Shown: piece by piece, positions 41,109-51,027 of the stretch
Layout: each line of letters begins with the position of its first letter
Numbering within the stretch: the first letter of the stretch is position 1
From: Sinomonas cyclohexanicum
GTDB lineage: Bacteria; Actinomycetota; Actinomycetes; Actinomycetales; Micrococcaceae
DNA: 64,000 nt
Direction of reading: 5' to 3'
Assembly: GCF_020886775.1 (NCBI RefSeq)
Contig: NZ_AP024525.1
Span: 1,984,001 to 2,048,000, forward strand
Program-made: the position numbers and the translations under genes
Notes under the pieces: generated by a model
Seen by the model: the letters and a program-made list of their open reading frames with translations, nothing else
What the model was told of the DNA's origin: nothing
Databases searched by the model: none

Positions 41109-43670
41109 TCAGCCGCCCAGCCGACCCACCGAGGTCACGCGGATCACAGCGGTTCCAGTCTCGTCGCTTTCGGCGAGGTCGATGTCCGCGGAGAAGCCCC
41201 AGTCACGGTTGCCGGCAGGGTCGTCGAAGATCTGGCGCACGTGCCACACGCGCGGCCCTTCGTCGATGATGAGCAGCTGCGGGCCGCGGGCGTCGGGGCC
41301 GGTGCCGATGTCCTCGTGCTCGTCGAAGTACGCGTCCAGGGCCTCCTCCCACTCGTCGACCCCGAGCGCGGCGTTGCCGCCGGACGCAGCGTCAAGGGCG
41401 GCGAGGGCCGCGGAGTCCTCGTCCGCGAACAGCTCGACGCGCCGGAACAGCTCGTTGCGCACCATGACCCGGAAGGCACGGATGTTGGCGGTGAGGGCGG
41501 GCGGCGGCGGAGGCGGGGCGTCGAAGGCGTGCAGGTCCTTGCCGCTCGTGAGCTCCTCCCACTCGTCCAGCAGGCTCGAGTCGACCTGCCGCACGAGCTC
41601 GCCGAGCCACGCGATGAGGTCCTCGAGGTCCTCGCGGAGCGCGTCCTGGGGGACGGTCTGCCGGAGGGCCTTGAACGCGTCGGTGAGGTACCGCAGCACG
41701 ATGCCCTCGCTGCGCGCGAGGCCGTAGAACTGCACGAATTCGCCGAAGTCCATGGCGCGCTCGTACATGTCCCGCACCACGGACTTGGGCGCGAGCTCGA
41801 AGTCGCCCACCCACGGCGCGTGCCGGCGGTAGGTCTCGAACGCCGCCTCGAGGAGCTCCTTGAGGGGCTCGGGGTAGGTGACCGCGTCGAGGGCGTTCAT
41901 CCGCTCGGTGTACTCCATGCCCTCGGCCTTCATCGCCGTGACCGCCTCGGTGCGTGCCCGCTTGAGCTGGGCCGAGAGGATCTGCCGGGGCTTCTCGAGC
42001 GTGGCCTCGATGACGGAGACCACGTCGAGGGCGTATGGGGGCGATTCGGGGTCCAGGAGGTCGAGGGCGGCCAGCGCGAACGGGGAGAGGGGCTGGTTGA
42101 GCGCGAAGTTCTCCTGGAGGTCCACGGTGAGGCGGAGCGTGTGGCCGCTCGCGCGCTGTTCTGGAGTCAGCTCGTCCGCGGGGATGCGCTCGACGACCCC
42201 CGCGGCCATGAGCTCCCGCAGGATCCCGAGGGCACGGCGCATGAGCCTGAGCTGCACGGGGCGGGGCTCATGGTTCTCGGTCAGGAGGCGGTGCGCGGCC
42301 GTGAACGGGTTCCCCGGGCGTGCCATGAGGTTCAGGAGCATTGCGTGGGTCACCGTGAAGCTCGAGGTCAGCGGCTCCGGCGAGGCCTCGACGAGCTTCT
42401 CGAACGTCGGGCGCCCCCACGAGACGAACCCCTCGGGCGGCTTCTTCTTCACGACCTGGCGCAGCTTCCGCTGGTCGTCGCCGAACTTCGCGCGCGCCTT
42501 CTCCATCGCCCGGTTGTTCTCGATGACGTGCTCGGGGGCGAGCACGACGACGGTTCCCGCCGTGTCGTACCCTGCTCGCCCGGCGCGCCCGGCGATCTGG
42601 TGGAACTCCCGCGCGTTGAGGTGCCGGGTCCGGGTGCCGTCGAACTTGCTCAGTGCCGTGATCAGGACGGTCCGGATGGGCACGTTGATCCCGACCCCGA
42701 GCGTGTCCGTGCCGCAGATGACCTTGAGCAGGCCAGCCTGCGCGAGCTGCTCGACGAGGCGCCGGTACTTGGGCAGCATGCCGGCGTGATGGACGCCGAT
42801 GCCGTGCCGCACGAGCCGGTTGAGCGTCTTGCCGAACCCGGCCGCGAACCGGAACCCGCCGATCAGCTCGGCGATGCGGTCCTTCTCCTCACGCGTGCAC
42901 ATGTTGACGCTCATGAGCTGCTGGGCGCGCTCGATGGCTTCGAGCTGGCTGAAGTGCACCACGTAGACAGGGACCTGCTTGGTCCCAAGGAGCTCCTCGA
43001 GCGTCTCGTGGACGGGCTTCTCTTCGTAGTAGTAGTGCAGCGGAATGGGACGTTCGGCGTGGGCGACCGTCGCCGTCGTGCGTCCCGTGCGCTCAGTGAG
43101 CTCCCGCTCGAAGCGGCTCACGTCGCCGAGGGTGGCGCTCATGAGGAGGAACTGCGCTTGGGGGAGTTCGAGGAGCGGGACCTGCCACGCCCAGCCGCGC
43201 TGAGGGTCGGAGTAGAAGTGGAACTCATCCATGACCACGGGCCCGAGCTCCGCGGCGGTGCCTTCGCGGAGCGCGTGGTTCGCGAGGATCTCGGCGGTGC
43301 AGCAGATGATCGGCGCATCGGGGTTCACCGACGAGTCGCCCGTGACCATGCCGACATTCTCGGCGCCGAAGATGTCGCACAGCGCGAAGAACTTCTCCGA
43401 GACGAGTGCCTTGATGGGCGCGGTGTAGTAGCTGCGCTGGCCCGTCGCGAGCCCGTGGAAGTGCGCCGCGATCGCCACGAGGGACTTCCCGGAGCCGGTC
43501 GGGGTCGCAAGGATCACGTTGGAGCCGGAGACGATCTCGAGGACGGCCTCGTCCTGGGCCGGGTAGAGCGTCAGGCCGCGGCCGCCTGCCCACGCGACGA
43601 ACGCGTCGTAGACCGCGTCGGGCAGATCGGGGCGGGAGGACGGCGCGGGGATGAGGGTATCGAGTCGCAT
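41109..43670 (-). CDS. Ski2/Mtr4-like DEAD/DEAH RNA helicase with DUF3516
   Basis: 853 aa. RecA domain 1 with ILATPTGSGKSLVAIAAHF (Walker A, about 53-71), VVMDEFHFYSDPQRGWAW (motif II as DEFH) and FLLMSATLGDVSRF. RecA domain 2 with GIGVHHAGMLPKYRRLVEQL, KVICGTDTLGVGINVPIRTV and REFHQIAGRAGRAGYDTAGT (motif VI). The C-terminal ~450 residues are the DUF3516 region common in actinobacteria. Probable role in RNA turnover or repair. Divergent from tam by 34 bp. Confidence 0.92.
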   Translation of the reverse strand: MRLDTLIPAPSSRPDLPDAVYDAFVAWAGGRGLTLYPAQDEAVLEIVSGSNVILATPTGSGKSLVAIAAHFHGLATGQRSYYTAPIKALVSEKFFALCDIFGAENVGMVTGDSSVNPDAPIICCTAEILANHALREGTAAELGPVVMDEFHFYSDPQRGWAWQVPLLELPQAQFLLMSATLGDVSRFERELTERTGRTTATVAHAERPIPLHYYYEEKPVHETLEELLGTKQVPVYVVHFSQLEAIERAQQLMSVNMCTREEKDRIAELIGGFRFAAGFGKTLNRLVRHGIGVHHAGMLPKYRRLVEQLAQAGLLKVICGTDTLGVGINVPIRTVLITALSKFDGTRTRHLNAREFHQIAGRAGRAGYDTAGTVVVLAPEHVIENNRAMEKARAKFGDDQRKLRQVVKKKPPEGFVSWGRPTFEKLVEASPEPLTSSFTVTHAMLLNLMARPGNPFTAAHRLLTENHEPRPVQLRLMRRALGILRELMAAGVVERIPADELTPEQRASGHTLRLTVDLQENFALNQPLSPFALAALDLLDPESPPYALDVVSVIEATLEKPRQILSAQLKRARTEAVTAMKAEGMEYTERMNALDAVTYPEPLKELLEAAFETYRRHAPWVGDFELAPKSVVRDMYERAMDFGEFVQFYGLARSEGIVLRYLTDAFKALRQTVPQDALREDLEDLIAWLGELVRQVDSSLLDEWEELTSGKDLHAFDAPPPPPPALTANIRAFRVMVRNELFRRVELFADEDSAALAALDAASGGNAALGVDEWEEALDAYFDEHEDIGTGPDARGPQLLIIDEGPRVWHVRQIFDDPAGNRDWGFSADIDLAESDETGTAVIRVTSVGRLGG

Positions 43671-43704
43671 GGCGCCCCCAGACTATCCGGATTAGCGTTG
43701 ACCC

Positions 43705-44505
43705 ATGAGCTCTCCCACGTGGGACCCGGCCCTGTACACCGCCTTCGGCGACCACCGCTCGCGGCCGTTCTACGACCTCACGGGACGCGTCGCCGCCGTG
43801 GCCCCGCGCCGCGTCGTCGACCTCGGGTGCGGTCCGGGGGAGCTGACCGCCTCTCTCGGCGAGCGCTGGCCGGGTGCTCAGATCGAGGGAGTCGACACCT
43901 CAGAGTCGATGCTCGACGCCGCGCGGTCCCGTTTCGCGGGGCGCGAGCGTCTGGCGTTCACGCACGGCGACATCCTGCACTGGGAGCCGGACGAGGACGT
44001 CGACGTCGTGGTCTCCAACGCCGCCCTCCAATGGGTCCCGGGGCACCAGGGACTCATCGGCCGGTGGCTCGAGCAGCTCTCACCCGGGGCGTGGCTCGCT
44101 GTCCAGGTACCGGGCAACTTCTCTGCGCCCTCGCACGCCCTCATGCGCGAGCTCGCCGAGTCGTCGCAGTGGGACCACCGGCTGCGCGGCGTCCTGCGCC
44201 ACACCGACGCAGTGTCAGAGCCGGGTGACTACCTCGAGCTCATGCTCGAGGCCGGCTGGGACGGGGACGTGTGGGAGACCACCTACTCCCAGGTGCTGAC
44301 GGGGGAGGACGCCGTCTTGAACTGGGTCCGGGGGACGGGCCTGCGGCCGGTCCTCGACGCACTCTCCGCCGAGGAGGCGGCACAGTTCGAGGAGCAGTAC
44401 AACCAGCTCCTCTTCGACGCGTACCCGGCCACCGAGCGGAACGGCGTCGTGACGACCGTCTACCCGTTCCGGCGGATCTTCTGCGTGGGGCGGAAGCCCG
44501 CCTAG
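43705..44505 (+). CDS. tam: trans-aconitate 2-methyltransferase
   Basis: 266-aa SAM-dependent methyltransferase. RRVVDLGCGPGELTASLGER is SAM motif I at about 34-53, GVDTSESMLDAARSRF motif II, and DVDVVVSNAALQWVPGHQGL motif IV, characteristic of Tam. It methylates trans-aconitate, an inhibitor of aconitase. TAGCGT ends 6 nt before ATG. Its stop shares the CTAG with the stop of the convergent gene. Confidence 0.92.
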   Translation: MSSPTWDPALYTAFGDHRSRPFYDLTGRVAAVAPRRVVDLGCGPGELTASLGERWPGAQIEGVDTSESMLDAARSRFAGRERLAFTHGDILHWEPDEDVDVVVSNAALQWVPGHQGLIGRWLEQLSPGAWLAVQVPGNFSAPSHALMRELAESSQWDHRLRGVLRHTDAVSEPGDYLELMLEAGWDGDVWETTYSQVLTGEDAVLNWVRGTGLRPVLDALSAEEAAQFEEQYNQLLFDAYPATERNGVVTTVYPFRRIFCVGRKPA

Positions 44506-45416
44506 GAGACTGCCCCGGCCCGTCCGCCGTGGAGCCCGAGCAGCCGGGCGCCGTTGTCCCAGAGCACCTTGCGCATCCAATCGTCGCCGAGGCCGAGCCG
44601 CGCGAGCGCCTCGATCTGGTGTGCGTACGGGTACGGGATGTTCGGGAAGTCGGAGCCGAGGACCACGCGATCCGCGAGTTCGGCGAGCCGGGCCGGGAAC
44701 CCCTCAGGCAACGGGGCGAACCGTTCCGTGAAGTCTGTCGCGACCATCGTCGTGTCCAGGTGGACTCGCGGGTACCTCGCGGCGAGGTCCGCGAACTCCC
44801 AGTACTCGGGCATGCCGAGGTGGGCGATCACGAGGGTGAGCTGCGGGTGCCGTCCGAGCACCTCTTCGACCCGCTGCGGTCCGGTGAACTCGCCGGGGAG
44901 CGGCTTCGAGCCGGCATGGATCACCACGGGGACGCCAGCACGCTCGAGCTCGGCCCAAGCAGGCTCGAGGAGAGGATCGTCGGGGCCGAACCGCCCGACT
45001 TGGACGTGCACCTTGAACAGGCGTGCCCCGGCGTCAAGCGCCTCGCCCACGTAGCGGCCCGCCTCCGGCTCGGGGTACATCGTGGCGCAGTGGACTGCGT
45101 CCGGCACACGCTGGGCGAAGTCGGCGCTCCAGCCGTTGAGCCACTCGGCCATGCCGGGCTTGTGGGGGTAGGAGAGCGCCGGGATGGCCGCGAGGCCGAA
45201 GCTGCGGGCCAGCCGCAGCCGCTCCTCTTCGCTCACGCGGTACTCGATGGGCCATGGCCACCCGTAGCTCTCCTCCGCCCCGTCGAAGTACCGCCACACC
45301 TTCTCGAGCATGCCCTGGGGGAGGAAGTGGACGTGGATGTCGGCGAGGCCCGGCAGCCCGAGCGCCTCGAGGTACGCGGGGATCTCCGTGTCTGCCTGGG
45401 GTCCCGGAGTCGTCAC
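44502..45416 (-). CDS. amidohydrolase family (TIM barrel) protein
   Basis: 304 aa from GTG 45416 (a GTG at 45443, inside the upstream gene, would add nine). Metal motifs: GLADIHVHFLPQGMLEK at the start, GVPVVIHAGSKPLPGE, LTLVIAHLGMPEYWEFADLA and DRVVLGSDFPNIPYPYAHQI. This is the ACMSD/decarboxylase-like amidohydrolase group; the substrate is not evident. It follows the metallo-hydrolase gene by 5 bp, so they are probably one operon. Confidence 0.85.
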   Translation of the reverse strand: MTTPGPQADTEIPAYLEALGLPGLADIHVHFLPQGMLEKVWRYFDGAEESYGWPWPIEYRVSEEERLRLARSFGLAAIPALSYPHKPGMAEWLNGWSADFAQRVPDAVHCATMYPEPEAGRYVGEALDAGARLFKVHVQVGRFGPDDPLLEPAWAELERAGVPVVIHAGSKPLPGEFTGPQRVEEVLGRHPQLTLVIAHLGMPEYWEFADLAARYPRVHLDTTMVATDFTERFAPLPEGFPARLAELADRVVLGSDFPNIPYPYAHQIEALARLGLGDDWMRKVLWDNGARLLGLHGGRAGAVS

Positions 45417-45421
45417 GGGAC

Positions 45422-46072
45422 CTACCAGCCCCGCTCCTTCCACTCGTCCAAGTGTGGACGCTCGGCTCCGAGGGTGGTCGGCTTCCCGTGGCCCGGGTGG
45501 ACCTCGGACTCGTCGGGGTAGGCGCCGAAGAGCCGCTCGACGACGTCGCCGTAGAGGAGCGCGAAGCGGTCGGGGTCCTCCTGCGTGTTTCCGACGCCGC
45601 CCGGGAACAGGGAGTCCCCCGAGAAGATCAGCGGGGGTGCGTCGTCCTCCTCGAGCACGTAGGCGATCGACCCGGGGGTGTGGCCCCGCAAGTGGACGGC
45701 GGTGAGGTCGAACCCGTCGAAGTTCCCGACATCCCCGTGGTCCAGCACCACCGCGACGGGCGTGGGGATCCCCGCGACGTCCTGCCGGCCCGCGGCGACG
45801 GGCGCGCCGGTGGCCTCCACGAGGCCCTCGAGGGCGCGCACGTGGTCCCAGTGCTGGTGCGTCGTCGCGATCAGCGCGAGCTTCGCCGGCTGCTGTGCAT
45901 CGGCCGCGCCCTCCGCGAGCAGTGCCTGAATTGCGGGAAGGTCATCAGCGGCGTCGATGAGCACCTGGGCCCCCGACTCCTTCGCGGTGATGAGGTAGAC
46001 GTTGTTGTCCATCTCGCTCACCGAGATGCGGCGCACGGTCAGACGGTTGAGGTCCTTGACGAGGGTGCTCAT
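45422..46072 (-). CDS. metallo-beta-lactamase fold hydrolase
   Basis: 216 aa, glyoxalase II-like. Metal site ATTHQHWDHVRALEGL (HxHxDH altered to HQHWDH), HLRGHTPGSIAYVLEEDDAP, IFSGDSLFPGGVGNT and EVHPGHGKPTTLGAERPH. Thioester or lactone hydrolysis is likely; the true substrate is unknown. ATG 46072 follows TAGGGT by 7 nt. Divergent from the GntR gene by 36 bp. Confidence 0.9.
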   Translation of the reverse strand: MSTLVKDLNRLTVRRISVSEMDNNVYLITAKESGAQVLIDAADDLPAIQALLAEGAADAQQPAKLALIATTHQHWDHVRALEGLVEATGAPVAAGRQDVAGIPTPVAVVLDHGDVGNFDGFDLTAVHLRGHTPGSIAYVLEEDDAPPLIFSGDSLFPGGVGNTQEDPDRFALLYGDVVERLFGAYPDESEVHPGHGKPTTLGAERPHLDEWKERGW

Positions 46073-46108
46073 GCGCCTCACCCTAGGCGGCTTCGATACG
46101 CTGGTCCA

Positions 46109-46519
46109 ATGTCAACTGCACAGGGCAGCTTCCCCGGCCGCTGGCGCCCCAACGCTGAGCTGGCGGTGCCGCTGTTCGAGCAGCTGCGGCGACGGATCCT
46201 GGAGATGGTCGACGGCGGGGTGCTCGCCGTGGGCGCGAAGCTCCCGTCGGTCCGCGCGCTCGCCGGGGACCTCGGCGTCGCCCCTCACACGGTCGCCCGC
46301 GCGTACCGCGAGCTCGAGGAGGCAGGAGTGCTCGCGACAGCCGGCCGGGCCGGGACCACGGTCGCGCCCCGAGACCGCCGCGACGAGGAGCTCACGACGG
46401 CGGCTGCGGCCTTCGCGGACGTGGTGGCCTCACGCGGATGCTCGCTCGCGGAGGCCGTGGTGCTCCTGAGCGCGGCCTACGAGAGCCGGGGGAGCGGCCG
46501 GCCCGACGCCCCGATGTGA
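46109..46519 (+). CDS. GntR-family (YtrA-type) transcriptional regulator
   Basis: 136 aa. The winged HTH at about 20-85 (VPLFEQLRRRILEMVDGGVL, LPSVRALAGDLGVAPHTVAR, RAYRELEEAGVLATAGRAGT) is followed only by a short helical end, as in the YtrA subfamily. TACGCT lies 6 nt before ATG. Its stop touches the LexA-like box of uvrA. Targets unknown; the divergent hydrolase operon is a natural candidate. Confidence 0.9.
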   Translation: MSTAQGSFPGRWRPNAELAVPLFEQLRRRILEMVDGGVLAVGAKLPSVRALAGDLGVAPHTVARAYRELEEAGVLATAGRAGTTVAPRDRRDEELTTAAAAFADVVASRGCSLAEAVVLLSAAYESRGSGRPDAPM

Positions 46520-46558
46520 TCGAAGACATTTTCGAATTCCGCTGCCGTCCCTTAACAT
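46520..46558 (+). promoter_or_regulatory. LexA-like SOS box and promoter of uvrA
   Basis: TCGAAG-ACAT-TTTCGA at 46520-46535 matches ten of the twelve fixed positions of the actinobacterial TCGAAC-N4-GTTCGA box. A -10 TAACAT at 46553-46558 lies 6 nt before the GTG, so LexA there would cover the -35 region. This is consistent with DNA-damage induction of uvrA. Confidence 0.65.
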
Positions 46559-46564
46559 AGACGG

Positions 46565-49528
46565 GTGCAGAGTCTGTCCACCCTCAACGATTCCACTCCT
46601 ATGAACGAGGGCGCCCTCATCCCCGGCGCCGCGTCGTCGACCGTCGATGCGCTCCTGCATGACGGCATCACGCGCCACGACCAGTCGCGCCTCGTGGTCA
46701 AGGGCGCGCGCGAGCACAACCTCCGCAACGTGGACCTGGACCTCCCGCGCGACAAGATGATCGTGTTCACCGGGCTCTCCGGCTCGGGCAAGTCCTCCCT
46801 CGCGTTCGACACGATCTTCGCGGAGGGCCAGCGCCGCTACGTCGAGTCCCTCTCCGCCTACGCTCGCCAGTTCCTCGGCCAGGTGGACAAGCCGGACGTG
46901 GACTTCATCGAGGGCCTCTCCCCGGCGGTCTCGATCGACCAGAAGTCCACGAGCAAGAATCCGCGGTCGACCGTGGGCACGATCACCGAGATCTACGACT
47001 ACATGCGCCTGCTCTGGGCGCGCATCGGGCACCCGCACTGCCCGATCTGCCACGAGCCGGTCACGCGCCAGACGCCACAGCAGATCGTCGACCAGCTCCT
47101 CGAGCTGCCCGAGGGGACGCGCTTCCAGCTCCTCTCCCCGGTGGTCCGTGCCCGCAAGGGAGAGTTCGTCGACCTCTTCAAGGAGCTGGCCGCCAAGGGC
47201 TACTCGCGGGCCCGGGTCGACGGCGAGCTCGTGCAGCTCACCGAGCCGCCGAAGCTGGGCAAGCAGTTCAAGCACACGATCGAGGTGGTGGTCGACCGTC
47301 TCGTAGTCAAGGACGGCATCCGTCAACGCCTGGCGGACTCCGTCGAGACGGCGCTCGGGCTCGCCGAGGGACGCGTGCTGGCCGATTTCGTGGACCTCCA
47401 ACCGGACGACGACGCCCGCGTCCGCGCGTTTTCGGAGAATTTGGCGTGCCCCAACGAGCATCCGCTCGCCATTGACGAGATCGAGCCCCGCTCATTCTCC
47501 TTCAACAATCCGTTCGGCGCGTGCCCCGCGTGCACGGGCATCGGCACGAAGCTCGAGGTCGACGTCGACCTCGTGGTCCCGGACGCCGCGCTGAGCCTGT
47601 CCGAGGGCGCGATTGCCCCGTGGTCGCTCGGCACGGCGACTCAGGAGTACTGGACTCGCCTGCTCGAGGGCCTCTCCGATGACCTCGGCTTCTCGATGAC
47701 GACGCCGTGGCACAGCCTGCCCGAGTACGCGCGGGACGCGGTCCTGTACGGCAAGGACCACAAGGTCGTGGTCCAGTACCGCAACAGGTTCGGCCGTGAG
47801 CGGAAGTACAGCACCGGGTTCGAGGGTGCCGTGTCGTACATCCAGCGCAAGCACCTCGAGACCGAATCGGACTCCGCCCGTGACCGCTACGAGGAGTACA
47901 TGCGGGAGATCCCGTGCCCCGAGTGCGGCGGCGCGCGGCTCAACCCCGCCTCCCTCTCGGTTCTGCTGGGCGGCCAGTCGATCGCCGACGTGTCCCGCCT
48001 GCCGCTGCGTGAGGCCCGCGCGTTCCTCGCCACGCTCACGTTGACCCCTCGCGAGGCGCAGATCGCCGCGCAGGTCCTCAAGGAGATCGACGCGCGGCTG
48101 CAGTTCCTCCTCGACGTGGGCCTCGAGTACCTCAACCTCGAGCGGGCCTCGGGGACGCTCTCCGGGGGCGAGGCCCAGCGCATTCGACTTGCCACGCAGA
48201 TCGGCTCAGGGCTCGTCGGCGTCCTCTACGTGCTCGATGAGCCGAGCATCGGCCTCCACCAGCGGGACAACCGGCGTCTCATCGAGACGCTCACGCGGCT
48301 GCGTGACCTCGGCAACACGCTCATCGTGGTCGAGCACGACGAGGACACAATCCACGAGGCGGACTGGATCGTGGACATCGGTCCCGGCGCGGGCGAGCAC
48401 GGCGGCCAGGTGGTCCATTCGGGCTCCCTCGAGGATCTCAAGGCGAACACCTCCTCCCTCACGGGGGACTACCTCTCCGGGCGGCGCTCGATCGAGATCC
48501 CGGCAAAGCGCCGCAAGGTGGACCGCAAGCGCCAGCTCAAGGTGGTCGGTGCGCGGGAGCACAACCTCCAGGGTGTCGACGTCGTGTTCCCCCTCGGCCT
48601 GCTCACGGCCGTGACGGGTGTGAGCGGCTCGGGCAAGTCCACCCTGGTCAACGACATCCTGTACAAGGTGCTCGCCAACCGGCTCAACGGCGCCAAGCAG
48701 GTGGCGGGCCGCCACACCCGGATCGAGGGCCTCGAGCACCTCGACAAGGTCATCCACGTGGACCAGAGCCCGATCGGCCGCACACCGCGCTCGAACCCGG
48801 CGACGTACACAGGGGTGTTCGACCACATCCGCAAGCTGTTCGCCGAGACCAACGAGGCCAAGGTGCGCGGCTACATGCCGGGCCGCTTCTCGTTCAACGT
48901 CAAGGGCGGCCGGTGCGAGGCGTGCAGCGGCGACGGCACGCTCAAGATCGAGATGAACTTCCTCCCGGACGTGTACGTTCCGTGCGAGGTGTGCCACGGG
49001 GCCCGCTACAACCGCGAGACCCTCGAGGTCCACTACAAGGGCAAGACGATCGCCGATGTGCTCAACATGCCCATCGACGAGGCGGCCGAGTTCTTCGCGG
49101 CGTTCACCCCGATCGCTCGGCACCTCAACACGCTCGTCGACGTGGGCCTCGGCTATGTGCGGCTCGGGCAGCCCGCCACGACGCTCTCGGGTGGAGAGGC
49201 ACAGCGCGTCAAGCTTGCCGCCGAGCTCCAGAAGCGGTCGAACGGCCGCAGCGCCTACGTCCTGGACGAGCCGACGACCGGCCTCCACTTCGAGGACATC
49301 CGCAAGCTTCTGCTCGTCCTGCAGTCGCTCGTGGACAAGGGCAACAGCGTCATCACGATCGAGCATAACCTGGACGTCATCAAGAGTGCTGACTGGATCA
49401 TCGACCTGGGCCCGAACGGCGGCTCGGGTGGGGGCCAGATCGTCGCCACGGGGACCCCTGAGCAGGTCTCCCGCGTTGAGGGCAGCTACACGGGCATGTT
49501 CCTGGCCGAGATCCTCGACCAGAAGTGA
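46565..49528 (+). CDS. uvrA: excinuclease ABC subunit A
   Basis: 987 aa, damage-sensing ATPase of nucleotide excision repair. First nucleotide site: Walker [19 protein letters not shown], signature [34 protein letters not shown]. Second: [36 protein letters not shown] and [16 protein letters not shown]. Zinc modules: CPIC...[13 protein letters not shown] and [10 protein letters not shown] with [13 protein letters not shown] 46565 is chosen; the N-terminal ~30 residues before [20 protein letters not shown] look like a short extension. Leaderless. Confidence 0.97.
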   Translation: MQSLSTLNDSTPMNEGALIPGAASSTVDALLHDGITRHDQSRLVVKGAREHNLRNVDLDLPRDKMIVFTGLSGSGKSSLAFDTIFAEGQRRYVESLSAYARQFLGQVDKPDVDFIEGLSPAVSIDQKSTSKNPRSTVGTITEIYDYMRLLWARIGHPHCPICHEPVTRQTPQQIVDQLLELPEGTRFQLLSPVVRARKGEFVDLFKELAAKGYSRARVDGELVQLTEPPKLGKQFKHTIEVVVDRLVVKDGIRQRLADSVETALGLAEGRVLADFVDLQPDDDARVRAFSENLACPNEHPLAIDEIEPRSFSFNNPFGACPACTGIGTKLEVDVDLVVPDAALSLSEGAIAPWSLGTATQEYWTRLLEGLSDDLGFSMTTPWHSLPEYARDAVLYGKDHKVVVQYRNRFGRERKYSTGFEGAVSYIQRKHLETESDSARDRYEEYMREIPCPECGGARLNPASLSVLLGGQSIADVSRLPLREARAFLATLTLTPREAQIAAQVLKEIDARLQFLLDVGLEYLNLERASGTLSGGEAQRIRLATQIGSGLVGVLYVLDEPSIGLHQRDNRRLIETLTRLRDLGNTLIVVEHDEDTIHEADWIVDIGPGAGEHGGQVVHSGSLEDLKANTSSLTGDYLSGRRSIEIPAKRRKVDRKRQLKVVGAREHNLQGVDVVFPLGLLTAVTGVSGSGKSTLVNDILYKVLANRLNGAKQVAGRHTRIEGLEHLDKVIHVDQSPIGRTPRSNPATYTGVFDHIRKLFAETNEAKVRGYMPGRFSFNVKGGRCEACSGDGTLKIEMNFLPDVYVPCEVCHGARYNRETLEVHYKGKTIADVLNMPIDEAAEFFAAFTPIARHLNTLVDVGLGYVRLGQPATTLSGGEAQRVKLAAELQKRSNGRSAYVLDEPTTGLHFEDIRKLLLVLQSLVDKGNSVITIEHNLDVIKSADWIIDLGPNGGSGGGQIVATGTPEQVSRVEGSYTGMFLAEILDQK

Positions 49529-49554
49529 TGGCCGCTCAGGCCGAATATGGCCGT

Positions 49555-49584
49555 CGCGGCATGGACGCGCTCGTCCATGCCGCG
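49555..49584. terminator. uvrA terminator hairpin
   Basis: 13-bp perfect arms (49555-49567, 49572-49584) around CGCT, 26 nt after the stop; no T run. Confidence 0.6.
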
Positions 49585-49646
49585 GCGTTCATGCCGGGCC
49601 GCGCGCGAGTTTCAGCCACTCCCGCCCGGTATGGGAGACTGTCCCG

Positions 49647-50345
49647 GTGACTGACAGCCCCGCGCTCGCGATCTTCGATCTTGACGGTACCCTCGTCGAC
49701 CCGGCGGGAAGCATCACCGGAGGCATCGCGTACGCGCTCGAGGCGCACGGGCTGCGGGTCCCGGAGCCCGAGATGCTCTCGAGCATGGTCGGCCCCCCGC
49801 TGCTCGAGTCGCTCCACCGTCTGGCGGACGTGCCGGAAGGGGTCGTCGACGGCGTCATCCACACCTACCGGAAGCGGTACATCTCCCACGGCATGGCCCA
49901 GAGCCGCCCCTACCCGGGAATCCCCGGGCTCCTCGCGCGCCTGCGTGCGAGCGGCCTGCACCTGGCCGTCGCGACCCAGAAGCCAGAGGACCTGGCCAAG
50001 AAGCTCCTGGGCCTGCACGGACTCGACCGCTACTTCCACAGCATCCACGGATCGCCCGACGACGAGACGCTGCCCCCGGCCACCGACGGCAAGGTCGGGA
50101 TCATCCGGGCCGCCCTCACCACAAACCACGCGGCCCCGGACCGCGCGGTCATGATCGGGGACCGCCGGCACGACGCGGCCGGCGCCGCAGCGAACGGGGT
50201 GCCGTGCATCGGCGTCGCATGGGGCTTCGCGCCGGACGGCGAGCTCGAGTCGCTCGATCTGGCCGAGGTCGCGGCGGACGCCGACGAGCTCGAGCGGGCG
50301 ATCGGCGTCGTGCTCGGGCACACTGCGGAGGCGGCCGCATGCTGA
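49647..50345 (+). CDS. HAD-family phosphatase, phosphoglycolate phosphatase-like
   Basis: 232 aa from GTG 49647. LAIFDLDGTLVDPAGSITGG has the nucleophile and acid Asp; LHLAVATQKPEDLAKKLLGL gives motif II (Thr) and the motif III region; VMIGDRRHDAAGAAANGVPC is motif IV. Cap domain between. Substrate not determined. It overlaps the acyltransferase start. Confidence 0.88.
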   Translation: MTDSPALAIFDLDGTLVDPAGSITGGIAYALEAHGLRVPEPEMLSSMVGPPLLESLHRLADVPEGVVDGVIHTYRKRYISHGMAQSRPYPGIPGLLARLRASGLHLAVATQKPEDLAKKLLGLHGLDRYFHSIHGSPDDETLPPATDGKVGIIRAALTTNHAAPDRAVMIGDRRHDAAGAAANGVPCIGVAWGFAPDGELESLDLAEVAADADELERAIGVVLGHTAEAAAC

Positions 50346-51007
50346 TCTACTCGATGACCCGCCAGAGCATCCGCGGGCTGATCGGCGGCCTCTGCCGCCC
50401 CACGGTCACGGGCCTCGACAACGTTCCCGAGAACGGGCCGTTCATCGTCGCCTCGAACCACCTCTCCTTCCTCGACTCCGTGATCATCCAGGCCCTCATG
50501 CCGCGGCGGGTGGCGTTCTTCGCCAAGGCCGAGTACTTCACGGGCAAGGGCGTCAAGGGCAAGCTCATGAAGGCGTTCTTCGAGGGCGTCGGATCCATCC
50601 CCGTCGAGCGGGGCGAGCAGGCGGCGAGCGTCGCCGCCCTCAAGACTCTCCTCGACGTCCTCGACCAAGGCGAGGCGATCGGCATCTACCCCGAGGGCAC
50701 GCGCTCCCGCGATGGGCTCCTCTACCGCGGGCGCACGGGCGTGGGCTGGCTCGCACTCACCACCGGCGCGCCGGTGGTCCCCGTCGGGCTCATCGGGACC
50801 GAGGAGCTCCAGCCGGCCGATACGAATGGCATCAGGCCGCGGCACTTCGAGATGCGCGTGGGGGAGCCGCTCCACTTCGGGAAGACGGGCCCCGACCACT
50901 CCCTGCCCCTGCGTCGCGACGCGACAGACAAGATCATGGACGCCATCGCGGCCCTGAGCGGGCAGGAGCGGGCGAGCGGCTACAACAAGCCGCCGGCCCA
51001 CCAGTGA
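50339..51007 (+). CDS. 1-acylglycerol-3-phosphate acyltransferase (PlsC-like)
   Basis: 222 aa. HX4D motif VASNHLSFLDSVIIQAL at about 38-54, then FFEGVGSIPVERGEQAAS and IYPEGTRSRDGLLYRGRTGV with the EGTR motif, and PVVPVGLIG. Phosphatidic acid synthesis at the membrane. ATG 50339 overlaps the HAD gene by 7 nt. Confidence 0.9.
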   Translation: MLIYSMTRQSIRGLIGGLCRPTVTGLDNVPENGPFIVASNHLSFLDSVIIQALMPRRVAFFAKAEYFTGKGVKGKLMKAFFEGVGSIPVERGEQAASVAALKTLLDVLDQGEAIGIYPEGTRSRDGLLYRGRTGVGWLALTTGAPVVPVGLIGTEELQPADTNGIRPRHFEMRVGEPLHFGKTGPDHSLPLRRDATDKIMDAIAALSGQERASGYNKPPAHQ

Positions 51008-51027
51008 GCCCCGCCTAGACTGGAGCA

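Noticed and set aside
40439-45500. Long plus-strand frames opposite the helicase and amidohydrolase genes
   Set aside because: Antisense shadows of well-recognised minus-strand genes.
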